Source: Caballeronia sp. M1242 (GTDB taxonomy: Bacteria > Pseudomonadota > Gammaproteobacteria > Burkholderiales > Burkholderiaceae). From it: DNA of 64,000 bases. Made by a program: the position numbers and the translations under genes. Positions 16,709 to 26,024 of this stretch are shown here, one piece after another. The stretch spans positions 1,240,001 to 1,304,000 of the forward strand of contig NZ_CP071129.1 of the NCBI RefSeq assembly GCF_017220215.1, written 5' to 3'. The notes under the pieces were generated by a model, which had not been told where the DNA came from, did not search any database, and saw nothing but the letters and a program-made list of their open reading frames with translations. Positions within the stretch are counted from its first letter, which is position 1. Each line of letters starts with the position of its first letter.

Positions 16709-19700
16709 TTCTCAACAGGTCGAAGGCACATCCTCCGGCTTTCTCAAACTCTGGGGGGTGCCGCTGGCCGCCATGCTGATCGCCGCGGTTCTTGCTGCGC
16801 TGGCGTGGTGGGGCTATCCCGGCATCACGAAGCTGAACACGCTCGAAATGCGTATCTCGGCGCTTCTCAAGATTTTGGGCGCGCTCGGCATTGTGCTGCT
16901 GATGCACGCCGCAGCACTCTGGGCGGGTATCTACGAGAAACTGGCGAATCGCATCGACCGTCTGGGAGACAAGCAGAAGCGCGAGACGCAGCTCAAATAT
17001 GACGCCCGCCTGGAAGATCTTCATGAGGAGTTGCGCAATTCGTTCGGCTGGCGCTGGCGGGGCGCAATGCCCTGGCTTATGCTCGCGGGCGACGATGCGC
17101 TGATCGAGGCGGTGGCGCCGGACCTGAAACAAACCGGCGTGATGCGCACGAGCGATATCGTCCTCGTCCATGCCGCACCCAATGGCATCGATGCACAAAC
17201 CTGGCGCCGCCAGCTTCGCCGCTTGCGTCGCCGATATCCGGTCGATGCGGTGATCCCCGTGGTGCGGACCGGTCAGGCATTGCTGCCCGACGACGAACTG
17301 CCGCGCGCGGTCTCGAATCTGTCTCGCGATCTCGGCTGGGGCGCACCGATCATCTTTCTTCATGCGGTCCCCGCGAGCGGTGAGCATCGGGACGAATTTT
17401 CTCCGGTCGGCGCATTGACGAGAGTGCGGCTGAACACCGATGCACAAGCTGCACAAGCGTCGCTGAACCATCAACTGAGCGTGCTCGAGTTGGTGACAGC
17501 CGATGCAAGCGTCGAGTTGTGCGCGCGGCCCGCGCCGAATGTATGGCTTGCTCAGGTGTCGCAGTACATCACCGCGCAGCGCGAGCGCGTGATGAACATG
17601 TGGCAGACGCATTGCGTGTCGAAATGGCGGCGCGCACCGCTAGGGGGCGTGATGTTCGCGCCCGTCTTTGCCGCACCTACCGTACCGACACCGGTGCCCG
17701 CTGATCAGGAAGACATCGCGAAGGATGTGGCCGAGCGCCTTTCAAAGCACGCTCGTGTGGTGAGTGAGCAGCCTCGCGCATTGCAATCCATCTGGGTCGA
17801 GATTGGCGCCCGTGTGAAGCCGCACGATGGACGCCGCGTCGGTTTCTACTGGCCCAACGCGCTCGCGGCCTCTGTGACGATGGCAGCGATGGGCTGGTGC
17901 GCTGCGTTGATCGTCTCGTTCATCGGCAACCGTTCTGTCATGGTGAATGCGCAAGCGGTAGCCGAAACCGCGCTTGCCGCGAAGCCGGGCACGCCTACAG
18001 CCTTGCGCACGCAGCTCGCGCTGCAACAAGAAATCGACGCGCTGGAATATCGCCAGCAGCACGGCGCACCGTGGCATCTGCGCGCGGGTCTGAACCACAA
18101 TGATCAAGTCCTCGCGGCGCTATGGCCCTCGTATGCCACAGTGGCGGGGCGCAATCTACGCGATCCGGCCGCCCGTCAGCTCGAAGCGACGCTCACGCAA
18201 CTTGCACAGTCCCGCGCCGACGCGCTTCCCAGCACCGCTGAGCAGCAGCGCGACTATCAGGCGCTCAAGACCTATTTGATGCTGGCGCAACCGCAACATG
18301 CAAACGCCGCGTATCTCGTCAAACAAGTGCTCGCCGCGTGGCCAGCCGTCGCCGACATGAGCGCCGGTGAATGGTTGGACACCTCCCAACGTCTTACGTC
18401 GTTTTACGCATCGCATCTGCGTTTGCATCCGGAATGGGCGCTTGCTGCCTCGAACGATCTGACCCAAGCCGCGCGTAACATGCTCGTTAATCAAGTCGGT
18501 TTGCAGAATTCCGACGACACGCTCTATCAATCGGTCCTCGAACAGGCGAAGGGCAAGTACGCGGACATGTCGCTGGCCACGCTCATCAATGGCGCGGATG
18601 CGCGCGGTCTCTTCACGACGAGTCAGACGGTACCGGGCGTCTACACGCGCGCCGCGTGGGACGGCATGATCAGCGAGGCAATCGACAAGGCTGCCAAGGA
18701 AGGGCGCGTCACCTCGGATTGGGTGCTTGCCGACGAGCGCGCGGCTCGTGTGCCGGGCGCGGCGCTGCAAGCGCAGCAGGACATCGCGGAAGTGAAGCAG
18801 CGCCTGCGTGCTCGGTACTTCGCCGAATACGCCGCCGCCTGGCAGGCGATGCTCAATAGCATTCAGTGGCGCAATGCGTCGAACCTGAGCGACGCGATCA
18901 CGCAGCTCACCCGTCTGACGGACGCTCAGACTTCGCCGCTGATCGCGCTGATGAAATCAGTTCAATATCAGGCACAGGCAGGCCGTCCTTCGCAGGCTCC
19001 GCCCGACACGCTAGTGCGCAAGGCCCAGGATTTGATCGGCAGCAAAGCCGACATGACAGCCGCGCCGGAAATTAATCCGCTGGACAAGCCCTTCGGCCCG
19101 TTGCTGGCGCTGATGGGTGACGACGTGGTCACCGGCAGCGGCAACGGGAATGGTAAAACCAACGATAGAGCGAGCATGAATGTAGGCGACTTCAGCGGCG
19201 TGAGCCTCGCGCACTTTTTGACGGTGGCCACCACCATGCGTCTGAAGCTACAGCAGATCGCCACTAGCGCCGACGCGCAGGCGATGGCGCGGCAGATGGC
19301 ACAAGCGGTGTTCCAAGGCAAGCTGTCCGAACTCACGCAGGCGCGCGACGATGCAGCGCTCACCGCCGCGAGCCTCGGCTCGCAGTGGTCGGGATTTGGC
19401 GACGCGCTGTTCGCCCGTCCGCTCGACGTCGCGTGGCAAACCATCCTGCAACCTGCAGCGGCAAGCCTGAATGAAGCGTGGCGCGTGTCGGTTGCCGCGC
19501 CTTTCGCCAATACTTTCGATGGCCATTACCCGTTCTCGGACACCAGTTCCGATGCCTCGTTCGTCGAGCTGGGCCGATTTATCAAACCGGACACGGGCCT
19601 GATCTCGCGCTTCGTGACAACGCAACTTGCGGGCACGCTCCAGCCTCAGGGCAACGCTTGGGCACCGAGCGAACTCGCGCCACAGACATTGCAATTCGAT

Positions 19701-20228
19701 CCCGAGTTCCTGGCCGCGCTGCGTCAGTTGTCGACGCTCGGCGCGCAACTCTATGCGCAAGGAGAAGCCGGCTATCGCTTCCAGATCATGCCGCATCCGA
19801 ATCCAGACGTCACACGAAGCATCCTGACCATCGACGGTACGAAGATCGAATACTTCAATCAGTCGGAGACGTACACGCCGATCGTGTGGCCGGGGAACGG
19901 GCAAAACGGACACGTGCAGTTGACCTGGGAATCCATCGACGCAGGGACGCGCCTGGCGTTCGCCGCAAACGGGGAGTGGGCATGGCTGCGCTTGCTCGGC
20001 ACCGCTCAGGTCAAGCCGCTGGACAGCACGACCTATGCGCTGACGTTCAATCAAGCTAACGGCTTTGGGCTGCACTATGACCTCAAAGCGCAGGTCGGCG
20101 CAGGACCGCTTGATCTTCTCAAGCTACGCGGCTTCAAGATGCCGCAACGGGTCTTCCTCGTCGGCAAGGGAGGCACACTCGCCGGGCCGCCGTCTTTACC
20201 GCCGTTGCCACCGGAGTTGCAGCCATGA
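16674..20228 (+). CDS. tssM: TssM/IcmF-family T6SS membrane protein lacking a Walker A motif
   Basis: An 1184-residue IcmF relative. Two N-terminal transmembrane helices (about 25-47 and 62-88) and a third at about 398-418 give the TssM topology: cytoplasmic domain between helices 2 and 3, and a large periplasmic part afterwards. The periplasmic part carries the IcmF C-terminal features, ending in the beta-rich GEWAWLRLLGTAQV region typical of the TssJ-binding end. In the cytoplasmic domain the usual GxxxxGKT loop is replaced by MPWLMLAGDDALIEAVAPDL, so nucleotide binding is unlikely. It starts inside the upstream gene and overlaps tssF by 4 bp. TssL and TssJ partners are not encoded in the window. 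Confidence 0.88.
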   Translation: MTTPSSNLKSLDSQQVEGTSSGFLKLWGVPLAAMLIAAVLAALAWWGYPGITKLNTLEMRISALLKILGALGIVLLMHAAALWAGIYEKLANRIDRLGDKQKRETQLKYDARLEDLHEELRNSFGWRWRGAMPWLMLAGDDALIEAVAPDLKQTGVMRTSDIVLVHAAPNGIDAQTWRRQLRRLRRRYPVDAVIPVVRTGQALLPDDELPRAVSNLSRDLGWGAPIIFLHAVPASGEHRDEFSPVGALTRVRLNTDAQAAQASLNHQLSVLELVTADASVELCARPAPNVWLAQVSQYITAQRERVMNMWQTHCVSKWRRAPLGGVMFAPVFAAPTVPTPVPADQEDIAKDVAERLSKHARVVSEQPRALQSIWVEIGARVKPHDGRRVGFYWPNALAASVTMAAMGWCAALIVSFIGNRSVMVNAQAVAETALAAKPGTPTALRTQLALQQEIDALEYRQQHGAPWHLRAGLNHNDQVLAALWPSYATVAGRNLRDPAARQLEATLTQLAQSRADALPSTAEQQRDYQALKTYLMLAQPQHANAAYLVKQVLAAWPAVADMSAGEWLDTSQRLTSFYASHLRLHPEWALAASNDLTQAARNMLVNQVGLQNSDDTLYQSVLEQAKGKYADMSLATLINGADARGLFTTSQTVPGVYTRAAWDGMISEAIDKAAKEGRVTSDWVLADERAARVPGAALQAQQDIAEVKQRLRARYFAEYAAAWQAMLNSIQWRNASNLSDAITQLTRLTDAQTSPLIALMKSVQYQAQAGRPSQAPPDTLVRKAQDLIGSKADMTAAPEINPLDKPFGPLLALMGDDVVTGSGNGNGKTNDRASMNVGDFSGVSLAHFLTVATTMRLKLQQIATSADAQAMARQMAQAVFQGKLSELTQARDDAALTAASLGSQWSGFGDALFARPLDVAWQTILQPAAASLNEAWRVSVAAPFANTFDGHYPFSDTSSDASFVELGRFIKPDTGLISRFVTTQLAGTLQPQGNAWAPSELAPQTLQFDPEFLAALRQLSTLGAQLYAQGEAGYRFQIMPHPNPDVTRSILTIDGTKIEYFNQSETYTPIVWPGNGQNGHVQLTWESIDAGTRLAFAANGEWAWLRLLGTAQVKPLDSTTYALTFNQANGFGLHYDLKAQVGAGPLDLLKLRGFKMPQRVFLVGKGGTLAGPPSLPPLPPELQP

Positions 20229-22084
20229 CCGCCCCGTGGAAGCACTCCGCCCTCGAACACGAGAATCCGTTCCTCAAGTACTTCGACGCGGAGATGCGCT
20301 ATCTACGCGCGGCATGCGCCGAGTTCGCCACAGCCCAGCCCGAGGCCGCCCGTCGCATGGGCACGCGCTACGGAGAACTGAGCGAGAGCGTGCGTGCGAC
20401 GTTCGAGGGCTTCGCGCTGCTCATGGCGCGGCTGCGTATGAAACTCGATGACGGCAACCCCGAGTTCACCGAAGCGCTGATCGACAATCTGTACGAACAT
20501 GCGGCGCGCGCGGTTCCCTCGCTGTCGATCATCGAATGCACGCCGCTTGGACACGGAGCCGCGAGCGTGGCGCAGATCCCGGCGGGCGCCGTCGTGCGCT
20601 CGGCGCCGGTCGGTCCCGATCGGGTGCGATGTCACTATCGGACGACGCAGCCCGTGCGACTGATGCCGCTTTCGGTGGATGATGCGCAGGTCGCTACCCG
20701 CGATGGCGGGCGCACGGTTATCCGCCTTACGTTCAGGCTATCGCTGGGCGAACAGCGCGAGGCCACGGACCTGTCCCGCATCCGTCTGTATCTGCACGGC
20801 GATCGGCCTGCCGCCGCCGCGCTGTATGCAGCGCTGACACGGCACGTTGCCTCGATTGGCCTGCGCCTGCCCTCGGTACGCAATGGTGAGTTACAGGCGC
20901 TCCATGCCGTGCGCTTCGAGGCCGCGGGATTTGGACCCGCCACACGGCTGTGGCCCGTCACGGAGCGCGAGCGCGACCGCAGTCTGGACCGCGAACAGGC
21001 GCTGCTCGAGTACTTCGTGTTTCCGCAGAAATTCCACTTCGTCGATCTGTGCGGCTTCGATGCCTCGATGCTGCCGGCGGGCGAGTCACACATGAGCTTC
21101 GAGATCGAACTGGGTGGTCGCGTGCCCGGCGACTATCCGATTAGTCGCGAGAGTTTTCGCCTCTTCTGCACGCCGGTGATCAACCTGTTCGAAGTGGACG
21201 CATTGCCGCTGCGGCCCACGGACTGGCATGACCGCGAACACCGCGTTCTCGTGCAACCGGGCGCGGCCGACTACATTGAACCGTACGAGGTGCTCGCGGT
21301 GACCGCTGCCGATACTGAGGATAGCGCCCGTCACGCTTACGGCGCGTTCACGAGTTTCCAGCACCGCGGCTGGATGCTGCGTTACGAGAAGCCAGAGCGG
21401 TACTTCCATACTTCGAAGCGATTTGGTGTAACGGGACGCGAGCTTTGGCTGACACTCTCGGGCCAGCTCTGGGAGCGCTTTCAGTCGGACGCCCAGCGCG
21501 AGGAAAACCGCCCAGAGCCGGATCGGTACCTGACGGTGCGCGCGCTGGCGAACAACGGTCGCCTGCCACGTATGGCGCTGGCCGAGGCGACGATCACCGA
21601 GACGGTGTCGGGCTTTACCGGCATTGCATCGGTGCGCAATTTGACTGCGCCGACCCTGCCGGTGTATCCGCCGCGCCATCACCCGGAGTATGACTGGCGC
21701 GTGCTGGGACACTACACGGCGGGCGGCGCGAACGAACTCAACATGATCGGTATGGCGGGGGCGCCGGCGTTACGTGAAGCGCTCGAACTCTACGACTGGT
21801 CGCCTGACCCTGGGACCGAACGGCGCATCGACGCAATCGAGGACGTCCGACTGGCCAAGCATCAGACAGTCGGCAAAGGTCACATGCGCTTCGAGATTCG
21901 AGTGCATGTTCGACTCGACGCGTCCGCCTTCGCCGGGCCGGGAGACGTCGCGCTCTTCGGCGATGTGCTAAGTCGTTTCGTAGGCCGCTATTCGAGCTTC
22001 CATCATGCGACGCGCTTGGTGCTGCACGTGGGCGGTGAGCAGACGCTTTATCCGCTCATGGAATTTGAGGGTGTGCCCTTCTGA
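20225..22084 (+). CDS. tssF: TssF (ImpG/VasA) T6SS baseplate protein
   Basis: A 619-residue protein with the TssF signature throughout: FLKYFDAEMRYLRAACAEFA at the N-terminus, DGNPEFTEALIDNLYEHAARAVPSL, YFVFPQKFHFVDLCGFD in the middle and the C-terminal LFGDVLSRFVGRYSSFHHATRLVL. TssF forms the baseplate wedge with TssG, TssE and TssK. Its ATG overlaps the tssM stop (ATGA-type), so they are translationally coupled. Normally tssG follows directly; here the locus stops and decayed DNA follows. With no TssG, a working baseplate would need one from elsewhere in the genome. Confidence 0.93.
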   Translation: MTAPWKHSALEHENPFLKYFDAEMRYLRAACAEFATAQPEAARRMGTRYGELSESVRATFEGFALLMARLRMKLDDGNPEFTEALIDNLYEHAARAVPSLSIIECTPLGHGAASVAQIPAGAVVRSAPVGPDRVRCHYRTTQPVRLMPLSVDDAQVATRDGGRTVIRLTFRLSLGEQREATDLSRIRLYLHGDRPAAAALYAALTRHVASIGLRLPSVRNGELQALHAVRFEAAGFGPATRLWPVTERERDRSLDREQALLEYFVFPQKFHFVDLCGFDASMLPAGESHMSFEIELGGRVPGDYPISRESFRLFCTPVINLFEVDALPLRPTDWHDREHRVLVQPGAADYIEPYEVLAVTAADTEDSARHAYGAFTSFQHRGWMLRYEKPERYFHTSKRFGVTGRELWLTLSGQLWERFQSDAQREENRPEPDRYLTVRALANNGRLPRMALAEATITETVSGFTGIASVRNLTAPTLPVYPPRHHPEYDWRVLGHYTAGGANELNMIGMAGAPALREALELYDWSPDPGTERRIDAIEDVRLAKHQTVGKGHMRFEIRVHVRLDASAFAGPGDVALFGDVLSRFVGRYSSFHHATRLVLHVGGEQTLYPLMEFEGVPF

Positions 22085-22330
22085 TGAAGCGTTCGAGCCC
22101 GCGAAAATACTTGATGTTGTAGCGCGCCACCGCGCGATCACATGCGGTTGCCAAGGCAATACCTAAAGCATTCGACACGGCGAATCCCGTTATCCGGAAA
22201 AGTGGTTGGCCTACCATGTTCGCGCTAATGCCTTCGAAGAGCGCGAACACCGCTGCGGGATCGATCGTCACCGCAGCGGCAGATACAACCAGACGTGAGC
22301 TCAAGAAGACTCGGTAGGGACTTGTAGACC
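22085..22330. other. Island edge, no gene recognised
   Basis: No credible gene follows tssF in this stretch. A minus-strand frame ending near 22056 has a hydrophobic look but no start with a ribosome site and no recognisable family. It may be the decayed continuation of the secretion locus. Confidence 0.4.
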
Positions 22331-22530
22331 ATGGTTTATCGCAAGACCATCGCGGACATGCAGGCACTCGCTGCACGCAGAGGAGGGGGCGGTGCCTGAC
22401 ACAGGATTACCGTGGCATGGAGGCGAAGATGCTATGGCGCTGCAATGCCGGTCATGAGTGGGAAGCCATTCCCGAGCGAATTCAATAGGCAGTTGGTTCC
22501 CACATTGCGCTCGCCTCAAGATTCTATCGA
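22331..22530 (+). pseudogene. Zinc-ribbon repeat protein fragment
   Basis: From ATG 22331 the sequence reads YRKTIADMQALAARRGG, then after a +1 shift [31 protein letters not shown], then a stop where the family has its second Cys pair. This is one unit of the treble-clef zinc-ribbon repeats common in burkholderial phages and islands, which usually read GGxCLS..Y, then LxWxCxxGHxW, then WCPxC. The frameshift, internal stop and missing WCPxC half show a dead remnant. Its place just past tssF marks the right edge of the island. Confidence 0.65.
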
Positions 22531-22607
22531 ATCGCTCACCCAGCGCGCGCCCGTGTCAAAATCCCCCATTCGACAACAGCCACCACGCTAACGAAGAGGC
22601 GCCGCTC

Positions 22608-23105
22608 ATGGACATTCCGCACGACCTGCAAACCATCGCGCATCAGGAAAACACGCTCGTCTTTCCGCAGTTTCACGCCGATCAGGCGTGGCAACTCGGC
22701 ACGCAATTGCGCGAGATGGCGCTGGCCCGCGATGCTGCCGTGGTGATCGACGTGCGCACCTTCGGTCAGCGGCTCTTCTTCGCCGCGCTCGATGGCACGA
22801 GCCCGGACAACGCGCGCTGGGCCGAGCGCAAATCGAAGACGGTCGAGCACTTTCGACGCAGCTCGTATGCCATCGGTCTCACGTTGCAACAGGCGGGCAC
22901 CACGCTCGCCGACAAGTTCGGCCTCGATCCCGCGCATTTTGCATCGCACGGCGGCAGCTTCCCGATCCGCGTCGCGAGTGCCGGCGTCATCGGATCCGTG
23001 ACGGTGTCGGGCTTGCCGCAGCGCGGCGATCACCAGATGGTCGTCGAAGCGCTCTGCGCCGTGCTCGGCCATAGCTTCGCGGCACTGTCGCTGGACCATA
23101 GCTGA
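22608..23105 (+). CDS. UPF0303 / heme-degrading-domain (GlcG/HbpS-like) protein
   Basis: A 165-residue single-domain protein of the UPF0303 group within the GlcG/HbpS superfamily: the core reads [41 protein letters not shown], and the end has [21 protein letters not shown]. Some relatives bind haem or cobalamin-like ligands, but the function of UPF0303 proteins themselves is not settled. The start at 22608 follows GAAGAGG; longer in-frame starts upstream are unlikely because they run through the island edge. It stands alone and marks the return to ordinary chromosomal genes. Confidence 0.85.
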   Translation: MDIPHDLQTIAHQENTLVFPQFHADQAWQLGTQLREMALARDAAVVIDVRTFGQRLFFAALDGTSPDNARWAERKSKTVEHFRRSSYAIGLTLQQAGTTLADKFGLDPAHFASHGGSFPIRVASAGVIGSVTVSGLPQRGDHQMVVEALCAVLGHSFAALSLDHS

Positions 23106-23151
23106 GGGTCCGGCCACGCGGGCGAGCGCGCCTTGTCGTTGCCGGTTGCCT

Positions 23152-23520
23152 CTACTTGCACCTCACGATCATCGAACGGTTCTTCACGTTCGCCGAGATC
23201 ACGTTGCTAATTCCGCCGCCGCTCGGCCCGCCTTCCTCATTGTCCTTCGAGACGATGTCATAGCCCGTCGCGCCGCACGCCTTGCCCGCGAGCACATAGC
23301 AGCTCGCCCAGCTTGAGCCCGCGTCCGCGCCGCTGCAATTGACGGCATAGCCCGTCTGGCCATCCGGCAAATTGATCAGCGACGCTTCGTTCGACGAAGC
23401 GCATGCGCCGAGGCTCGCGACCAGTACGATGGCCGCGCTAATGCTCGCCGCGCGCACTGCTTTCGGCATCGTGCTTGCGCACGCCGGGAGTCGGCGCATC
23501 GGCCGATCGTTTCGATTCAT
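23152..23520 (-). CDS. Small putative lipoprotein
   Basis: A 122-residue protein starting MNRNDRPMRRLPAC. A positively charged N-terminus, a hydrophobic stretch and the lipobox ASLGAC followed by Ala-Ser-Ser indicate a lipidated outer-membrane or periplasmic protein. The mature part has Cys in NCSGAD, SCYVLAGKACG and the final RCK, so disulphides are likely, and a Gly/Ser loop (EEGGPSGGGISN). AGGAAAAG precedes the start. No specific function is known; it faces the upstream UPF0303 gene convergently. Confidence 0.75.
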   Translation of the reverse strand: MNRNDRPMRRLPACASTMPKAVRAASISAAIVLVASLGACASSNEASLINLPDGQTGYAVNCSGADAGSSWASCYVLAGKACGATGYDIVSKDNEEGGPSGGGISNVISANVKNRSMIVRCK

Positions 23521-23796
23521 CTTTTCCTCGTTGTGTTCGGAGCCGCCGTATTTTGGGATGAGCATTGTCCCATAGCCCGCATGCAGGAAGCCGAGCGCAC
23601 GGCATGAAGCAGTGCGGGCGCAATGCTTGCGATGCGTGAATCGACGAACTCGCGTCATCGATCACGGCCCGACGAGCCGTGAACTATTTTCCGGGTCGCG
23701 CGCCTTATGCTACTGGGGCATCGGTTGGATTTGCCGTCGAACGCATGATGGAGCGCGACCGAACGCATATCCCGGAACACATACGGAGGCAATGGA

Positions 23797-24069
23797 ATGG
23801 TCGATAGAGTGACGGGCCCGTATCGAGGCTATTACATCAGCGCATCGGCGCGGCTCGTTCCGACACACGACGCGAAGCCGGGTGAGCCCGGCACGGCGAT
23901 CTATGTCGGGTCCGTGAGCCTTGCGCAGAACGGACCGGACGAACCGCGTCACTTCGAGGCGCTCGTCGATCTCGGTCCCGAGCAACGCTTCGCCACCGAA
24001 GACGAAGCGCTCGCAAGCGTCGAGAAGGCGGCGCGGGATTACATCGACCGACTGCTGCAACCGACGTGA
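23797..24069 (+). CDS. Conserved hypothetical protein
   Basis: A 90-residue soluble protein beginning MVDRVTGPYRGYYISASA. It looks like a small alpha/beta protein with a long C-terminal helix (EDEALASVEKAARDYIDRLL). I recognise no family. GGAGG lies 9 bp before the ATG. Its stop overlaps the next start (TGATG), so the two are translated together. Confidence 0.65.
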   Translation: MVDRVTGPYRGYYISASARLVPTHDAKPGEPGTAIYVGSVSLAQNGPDEPRHFEALVDLGPEQRFATEDEALASVEKAARDYIDRLLQPT

Positions 24070-24428
24070 TGCGCCCGATCCATCTTCGCCATGCGGTGCT
24101 CTACGATATCGCGAACTGCCTCGTCGACCTGTTCCCGATCGGCGCGGACATCATCGAGATCGGGGGCGGAGCCGACGTTGCGCCCGCGCTGTTCGTAAGC
24201 TGGCGCACGGGCGGGGTGGCGAATCATGCGGGCAATATCGGCTGGGGCGTGCATTACCGCTTCGACGCGCGAGTGCTGCGCGACTATCCGCCTTTGTCGG
24301 ATGAAGCGCGGCAGCGCGTCTGCGAGCGCGTGCGCGACATGACGCGTTCGCTTGATTTCAATTACACAGACCCGCTCGCGAGCTCGCTGCTCGTCGTCGA
24401 CGTGAACGAAGACGTGCTCGATCCTTGA
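24069..24428 (+). CDS. Conserved hypothetical protein
   Basis: A 119-residue soluble protein (MRPIHLRHAVLYDIANCL). A Gly-rich stretch (EIGGGADVAPALFVSW) is followed by HAGNIGWGVHYRFDARVL and an acidic end. No family is recognised. It is coupled to the preceding small gene through a TGATG overlap; a GTG three bases earlier is the alternative start. The pair probably forms a small functional unit of unknown purpose. Confidence 0.62.
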   Translation: MRPIHLRHAVLYDIANCLVDLFPIGADIIEIGGGADVAPALFVSWRTGGVANHAGNIGWGVHYRFDARVLRDYPPLSDEARQRVCERVRDMTRSLDFNYTDPLASSLLVVDVNEDVLDP

Positions 24429-24605
24429 GGTGTCTGCGCGTCGCGCCGCTGGACCCCGCGGCGCGAGCGCGAGTACCATAGACCGCGAATCGATTCACGC
24501 GCACGCCAGCCAAGCGGTCCCCGCGTACCGAACCGAGTGCGTCAACCTCACCGCGTGCGGGTGCGAGCACCACCTGCCGTCCGCCGCCCGATCCACGAGA
24601 GTCTC

Positions 24606-24893
24606 ATGAACATTCGTTTTCTTTCCGACGCGCCCGATTATCGCGATTCCAATCTCACGATCGAATTCGCTGCGCTCGTCGATGGCCGACGCGTGCCATG
24701 CGCGATTTCCGTCGAAGCGCTCGAAGACCACTTTGGCGCAAAGACTTTCGACAGCGCCGGCTGGATCGATGCATTCGATGCCGGCCGCGCCCGCATCGAA
24801 GCGGTGGCGCGCGAACATTTGCAGGTCACTCAGGGCATGCCGGTGCTGCTGAAAAGCGGCCACTTTCCGCCGGGGCGCGTGATCGTCGACTAG
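24606..24893 (+). CDS. DUF1488 family protein
   Basis: A 95-residue protein with the DUF1488 core: NLTIEFAALVDGRRVPCAISVEALEDHFG, then AGRARIEAVAREHL and the end VLLKSGHF. The family is widespread in proteobacteria and uncharacterised. I take ATG 24606 because upstream in-frame starts precede non-conserved Arg/Pro-rich codons. It stands alone, with no feature seen in the 190 bp that follow. Confidence 0.8.
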   Translation: MNIRFLSDAPDYRDSNLTIEFAALVDGRRVPCAISVEALEDHFGAKTFDSAGWIDAFDAGRARIEAVAREHLQVTQGMPVLLKSGHFPPGRVIVD

Positions 24894-25093
24894 CGGCTGC
24901 ACGTGTAACGGCTTGAAGCGTCTGATCGACCATTTAGCCGCGCCTGAAAGGGCCGCGCACGCTTTCCCGCGGCGCAGCAACGGAGTAAGATCCTGTCATT
25001 CTGCCGCTTGCGATGCGATTCGCTCGGCATGTCACTTGCTCATCAGCCTTTGCATGAGTTGAGCAGCCATTATAAAAATCGCGCGGGGTCGTC

Positions 25094-25282
25094 ATGTTTC
25101 ATTCCTTTCTTCACGCGCTCGTCGAGTCCAATGCACTGTGGCTCATCTGGGCGGCGGTCGGTGTCCTGATTCTGGGCTTTTGCATCGTGTTTTCGTCGGT
25201 CGTGCTCGGCGACTCGGAGGAGCCGCTGTATCGCGCGGCATCGGGATCTCGCCGCGACGACGACGGTCCGATGATCGTCTGA
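25094..25282 (+). CDS. Small single-pass membrane protein
   Basis: A 62-residue protein with one strong transmembrane helix (LWLIWAAVGVLILGFCIVFS, about residues 15-37) and a charged C-terminal tail. No family is recognised. The ATG follows GGGGTCGTC with only a weak ribosome site. Coding use matches its neighbours. It lies 73 bp before the TetR gene on the same strand. Confidence 0.55.
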   Translation: MFHSFLHALVESNALWLIWAAVGVLILGFCIVFSSVVLGDSEEPLYRAASGSRRDDDGPMIV

Positions 25283-25355
25283 CCGTCTCCGGTCCGCGAG
25301 TCCGCCAGTACGCGGCTCGTCTTCGAAAGCGGCATCAAAACGGGCGGAGCCGACC

Positions 25356-25985
25356 ATGCCTCGTATGAGTGTCGACGACGCGCCCACGCGCCAGTCACGA
25401 CATAAGAAGCAGCAGCGCGACGCGCTGCGCGAGCGCATACTCGAAGTCTCGCGCGGCATTGTCAAAAGGGAAGGGCTCGCGTCGCTCTCGATGCGCAAGC
25501 TCGCGGAGGCGATCGATTACTCGCCCGCCGCGCTGTATCTGCATTTTCGGAATCGCGGGGAAATCGAGCGGGCGTTGCGCGAAGAAGGGCATGCGCAACT
25601 GCGGGCGGCTTTCGAGCCGCACGCGAGCATCGCCGATGCCGCCGCGCGCCTGAGAGCGTTGGGCCTCGCCTATGTGCAGTTCGGGCTCGACGAGCCGGAA
25701 ACGTACCGCCTGATGTTCATGGACCATGCGAACGCCAACAGCGCAAACGTGTCGGACGACAGCGCCGCCATGCTTTCGCTGATAGCGGACGCGTTCCTTG
25801 AACTTCAGGCAGCGAACCGGCTCGTAAGACTGCCGTCCGGCGCGGCTGCGGCTGCCTGCGCGCAGGCTTTCTGGGCGAACCTGCATGGCATCACCGCGCT
25901 ACAATTGAACGGCGCGGCAAGCGCCGACGTCGCGGCGAGAGAACTCGTCGAGTTGTCGCTCGATGCGTGGCTCGCCGCCTGCTGA
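25356..25985 (+). CDS. TetR/AcrR family transcriptional regulator
   Basis: A 209-residue regulator. The N-terminal helix-turn-helix is clear: RILEVSRGIVKREGLASLSMRKLAEAIDYSPAALYLHF (about residues 27-65), with the diagnostic YxHF end. The C-terminal part resembles the ligand-binding domain of the WHG type (RLRALGLAYVQFGLDEPETYRLMF). GGAG precedes the ATG. It ends 39 bp before the CoA-hydrolase gene on the same strand and may regulate it; the ligand is unknown. Confidence 0.88.
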   Translation: MPRMSVDDAPTRQSRHKKQQRDALRERILEVSRGIVKREGLASLSMRKLAEAIDYSPAALYLHFRNRGEIERALREEGHAQLRAAFEPHASIADAAARLRALGLAYVQFGLDEPETYRLMFMDHANANSANVSDDSAAMLSLIADAFLELQAANRLVRLPSGAAAAACAQAFWANLHGITALQLNGAASADVAARELVELSLDAWLAAC

Positions 25986-26024
25986 GTGAAGTGACCGTAC
26001 GAACCGTTTCGACTTCTCGACACG

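Noticed and set aside
16563..17612. 349-codon minus-strand frame opposite tssM
   Set aside because: Antisense to TssM, no motif, no ribosome site.
22056..22376. 106-codon minus-strand frame overlapping the tssF end
   Set aside because: Hydrophobic look but no start signal or family; overlaps both tssF and the zinc-ribbon remnant.
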